Shown piece by piece: positions 3,560 through 5,511 of a DNA stretch of 5,511 nucleotides; the first letter of the stretch is position 1; each line of letters starts with the position of its first letter. The translations under genes were made by a program, and so were the position numbers. Source of the stretch: Candidatus Heimdallarchaeota archaeon (lineage in GTDB: Archaea; Asgardarchaeota; Heimdallarchaeia; Heimdallarchaeales; Kariarchaeaceae); NCBI GenBank assembly GCA_027016475.1, contig JALUTL010000301.1, positions 1 to 5,511 on the forward strand, in the 5' to 3' direction. The notes beneath the pieces were generated by a model. It was not told where the DNA came from. It did not search any database and worked only from the letters and a program-made list of their open reading frames with translations.

Positions 3560-5511
3560 ATCGATGTACGATTGTTGTATGTTTTCCATGGCTTCTGTTG
3601 AAAGAACAACCCCGTATGGTGTAAGATTGCCAACTTGATGGCCAATTGTGGCAATCAATGGGTCGGACGACATAGGTATTTCGAATTTCTTCTCGGTGTT
3701 TCCGGTATGTACCATTTCATAGTTGAATAGCTCTGCAACAACCTGAAAATTTTCATCCAATGCGAAAACGTGATAATACGAATGTGTATTCGTTTCCTTG
3801 ATCTGTGTGGCATGAATATATTTTGTGCTTTCAATCCCTTCATAGATTTGTACTTTTCCAATAGAGCTTGGGAGGGACATTCGATTGTTTTTCAGCAGAT
3901 CATACATGCCTGCTGTTTGGAAGCAAGCTTCAAGGATTAATGGAGCAAAAAACAAATGATATCCTGAGAGGTTGAAAAGTGGGGATTGAGGTTCTGAATA
4001 AATTGCCGAGATGGAATGTTCTCCAATGGATTGAATGGATTTTAACACTTGAAATGATGGCCCATGGAAGAATACTGAGTAAATTTCATTTTGGTTCAGA
4101 ACAGGATTATCTGGGGCAAACCACTTTGAGCCCTGGGTTGGCGGAATAAACGGATATGTCGGGAAAGGTTCACCTTCAATTATTTCAGCAGTAAAATGCT
4201 TTCTTAGATCTCCAAGCTGCTTCCCATCTGGTCCAATGAACTTTGACTTCAACGTAAGCTTCACTGAATTGGTTCCTGTAACTTTTTCTGGAATTACGGA
4301 GATTTCAAGGGGGCGATCTTTAGGAAGCTTTACAGGTGAGGCGAACATGACATTTCTCATTGCCATCACTGAACTGCCATGATAAGTAACAAATTCAGCC
4401 AAAAATTCAAGCCCCATGACTCCTGGCATCACAGCCTTTCCTTCAATTCTATGATCTTCCAAATAGAGATCATTCTCCAAGGTCAAAGTTCGTTTAGCAA
4501 TGGCAACTTTCTTTTCAGTGGTTATATGACCAATCATTGGAAATTCAGCACTGATTGATTCCGATTTTTTTCTCTGCAATAGACGGGTTGATTGGGAACC
4601 TCCATCATTTTCCGCTTCCTTTCCAGTTGTGTAATTTGATTCAGTACCATCCTGAACAGAAGTTTCGTCTTTTTCCGGTACCTCTGCATCTGGCTTATCC
4701 AAAATCAAGGCTTTTGAGGCCAATTGTCCAAGTTTACCGCTAATAACCACCTCAACCTCTTCAGATTTGGCAAATTCTGCGATAAACCTTCTGATTCCTT
4801 CTTTCAAAGGAATTGGGGTGACGCCTACAGCCTCCAACACCTTCATTGTTGATCCCCGTGTTGCCATTCCCAATTCAGCCCAAGCAGACCAATCAATTGA
4901 TGTTGCTTGGATTCCTGATTTTTTCATTTGGTTGACTCGTTTGGTCAAGTATTCATTAGCGGCAGAGTAGTCAACCTGGGTAGCATTTCCAAACCTTCCA
5001 GCCACTGAAGAAAAGGTGATCAAACGCTTGACTTTTTCGACTGGAATGGCCTCCATTAAATTCTCAAATCCTTTGGATTTAATTTGATATACAAGATCAA
5101 ACTCTTCCTTTGGCTTGGACTTGGTTGCTTTGGATACTTCTATTCCTGCACCATGGATAACATAGTCAACATGGTCAATTGCCAACTTGCTCATTGAATC
5201 TTTGATCGCGTCTTTGACATTCTCATCTGTAATATCCATGGCAATATATTCTACAGTTGCACCTAAGTCGGAGAGAGCTTGAATTGATTTGTATACAGTA
5301 GCAGACTTGATGATCTTGTCCCATTCCTTGTTCAGTATCACTGGTGTTACTCTTTCTTGGTTCATTTTCAGAGTTTCAAGAAGCTTCTTCTTCATTTCTT
5401 CCAATTGTGCTTCCGTCATGCTAGCCACATTTTTGGCATTGTCACGTATTTTTGTCCTGCCGATCAAGATAAGTTTCGGACTTTTAGTCCTCTCAACTAA
5501 TGACTTGACAC
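2999..5511 (-). CDS. Type I PKS/fatty-acid-synthase-like protein, C-terminal part: KR-DH-PPTase
   Basis: This is a multidomain iterative synthase that reduces and dehydrates a growing acyl chain held on a carrier protein. The frame is open to the right edge: codons upstream of 5467 read PKLILIGRT, a Rossmann strand of the ketoreductase. The TTG at 5467 is therefore not a start, and the true start lies beyond the window. The 836 visible residues hold a ketoreductase (about 1-264, lacking its GxGxxG nucleotide-binding start), a charged linker (265-324), a double-hotdog dehydratase (325-604) and a 4'-phosphopantetheinyl transferase (about 651-836). No ketosynthase, acyltransferase or carrier domain is visible here. 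The order is that of the C-terminal half of enediyne-type iterative PKSs, and the KR and DH look like those of PUFA-synthase-type enzymes. fabI follows on the same strand. The domain calls are firm. Whether the product is a fatty acid, a polyene or a specialised lipid cannot be told from this part. Confidence 0.93.
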   Translation of the reverse strand, partial: VKSLVERTKSPKLILIGRTKIRDNAKNVASMTEAQLEEMKKKLLETLKMNQERVTPVILNKEWDKIIKSATVYKSIQALSDLGATVEYIAMDITDENVKDAIKDSMSKLAIDHVDYVIHGAGIEVSKATKSKPKEEFDLVYQIKSKGFENLMEAIPVEKVKRLITFSSVAGRFGNATQVDYSAANEYLTKRVNQMKKSGIQATSIDWSAWAELGMATRGSTMKVLEAVGVTPIPLKEGIRRFIAEFAKSEEVEVVISGKLGQLASKALILDKPDAEVPEKDETSVQDGTESNYTTGKEAENDGGSQSTRLLQRKKSESISAEFPMIGHITTEKKVAIAKRTLTLENDLYLEDHRIEGKAVMPGVMGLEFLAEFVTYHGSSVMAMRNVMFASPVKLPKDRPLEISVIPEKVTGTNSVKLTLKSKFIGPDGKQLGDLRKHFTAEIIEGEPFPTYPFIPPTQGSKWFAPDNPVLNQNEIYSVFFHGPSFQVLKSIQSIGEHSISAIYSEPQSPLFNLSGYHLFFAPLILEACFQTAGMYDLLKNNRMSLPSSIGKVQIYEGIESTKYIHATQIKETNTHSYYHVFALDENFQVVAELFNYEMVHTGNTEKKFEIPMSSDPLIATIGHQVGNLTPYGVVLSTEAMENIQQSYIDSVLSPSEKVLYARLNVPKRKLEWIAGTIAAKKVLSLTFNVPENEVEIIKNKNGKPSGIFNGIEYPVTKSHSNGIAIAVSHPERSVGIDLEKIEPRDKSFIQTAFTKEEIRRFKINENKHDLITQLWSIKEASLKALGTGLKTSLMDTVIEATDKPDVFNVAVKNNKLRVKSILIDQWALSLAILED
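3698..4537 (-). other. Dehydratase domain (double hotdog)
   Basis: This domain removes water from the beta-hydroxyacyl chain. The first hotdog carries the HxxxGxxxxP motif as HRIEGKAVMP, with catalytic His353 (codon 4453-4451), followed by GVMGLEFLAEF. The second hotdog begins near HGPSFQVL (His482), as in other PKS and PUFA dehydratases. The place of the usual catalytic Asp in the DxxxQ motif is taken by Glu527 in EACFQ (codon 3931-3929). Glu could still serve as the acid, and this form may be normal for the subfamily. The domain ends near 3698, about 45 residues before the transferase begins. Confidence 0.88.
4538..4717 (-). other. Charged, low-complexity interdomain linker
   Basis: About 60 residues rich in Glu, Asp, Lys, Ser, Thr and Gly, and poor in hydrophobics, join the ketoreductase to the dehydratase. 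It is probably disordered. It contains no carrier-protein DSL-type serine motif, so it is not a hidden ACP. Confidence 0.7.
4718..5511 (-). other. Ketoreductase domain (partial at its N-terminus)
   Basis: This domain reduces the beta-keto group of the carrier-bound chain. The catalytic set Lys144, Ser168, Tyr181 and Asn185 (visible-residue numbering) has exactly the spacing of modular PKS ketoreductases: Lys to Ser 24, Ser to Tyr 13, Tyr to Asn 4. The Ser lies in FSSVAGRFGN and the Tyr in DYSAANEYL. A long, Lys/Glu-rich helical insert separates the LILIGRT strand from the ATVEYIAMDIT strand, as is common in PUFA-synthase and enediyne ketoreductases. The substrate-side segment is IDWSAWAELGMA. 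All catalytic residues are present, so it should be active. Confidence 0.92.

Noticed and set aside
3063..3638. Plus-strand open frame of 191 residues
   Set aside because: It is antisense to the PPTase domain; its composition is Ser/Phe/Arg-rich and no family is recognisable.
3655..3861. Minus-strand open frame of 68 residues in another frame of the synthase gene
   Set aside because: It lies wholly inside the dehydratase-coding region and its translation has no domain-like pattern.
4538..4717. A carrier-protein domain hidden in the linker
   Set aside because: There is no Asp/Gly-Ser-Leu/Ile phosphopantetheine site or four-helix pattern; the segment is charged and low in hydrophobics.
4555..4970. 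Two plus-strand open frames (4555-4743 and 4767-4970)
   Set aside because: Both are antisense to the linker and ketoreductase coding regions, which are well supported.
5465..5467. TTG as a start codon for the synthase
   Set aside because: The frame continues upstream without a stop and encodes the conserved PKLILIGRT strand of the ketoreductase, so the gene is cut by the window edge rather than starting here.

Overview
The window looks archaeal, though this is an inference. It carries an archease gene. AT-rich TATA-like boxes sit about 24-31 bases upstream of several predicted starts, and only one gene has a clear Shine-Dalgarno-like stretch. Base composition is moderately AT-rich. The lipid genes on the right are of a type usually met in bacteria, so a bacterial host cannot be excluded. 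An Asgard-like archaeon is possible, but nothing in the window proves it.

Layout, left to right. Positions 1-557 (minus) hold the N-terminal 185 residues of adenylosuccinate lyase (purB), running off the left edge. A short divergent promoter region (558-658) separates it from two small plus-strand genes that I do not recognise, at 659-1042 (127 aa, almost all helical) and 1155-1625 (156 aa, mixed helix and strand). An archease follows at 1729-2157. It converges with a minus-strand gene for a FabI-type enoyl-ACP reductase (2154-2942), and the two stop codons share one TTAA. Upstream of fabI on the same strand, and running off the right edge, is the C-terminal 836 residues of a large type I polyketide/fatty-acid-synthase-like protein (2999-5511). 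Its domain order is ketoreductase, double-hotdog dehydratase, 4'-phosphopantetheinyl transferase.

How the genes may work together. The megasynthase and FabI together supply three steps of acyl-chain processing: beta-keto reduction, dehydration and enoyl reduction. The fused transferase would load the carrier protein with its cofactor. The condensing, acyltransferase and carrier domains, if present, must lie beyond the right edge. The KR-DH-PPTase order matches the C-terminal half of enediyne-type iterative PKSs, and the KR and DH resemble PUFA-synthase-type enzymes. The adjacent FabI suggests that the product is a reduced acyl chain. If the host is an archaeon, this is the most remarkable part of the window, because archaea generally make isoprenoid lipids and lack a standard fatty-acid synthase. 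The left-hand genes (purine synthesis, two unknowns, archease) show no evident link to it.
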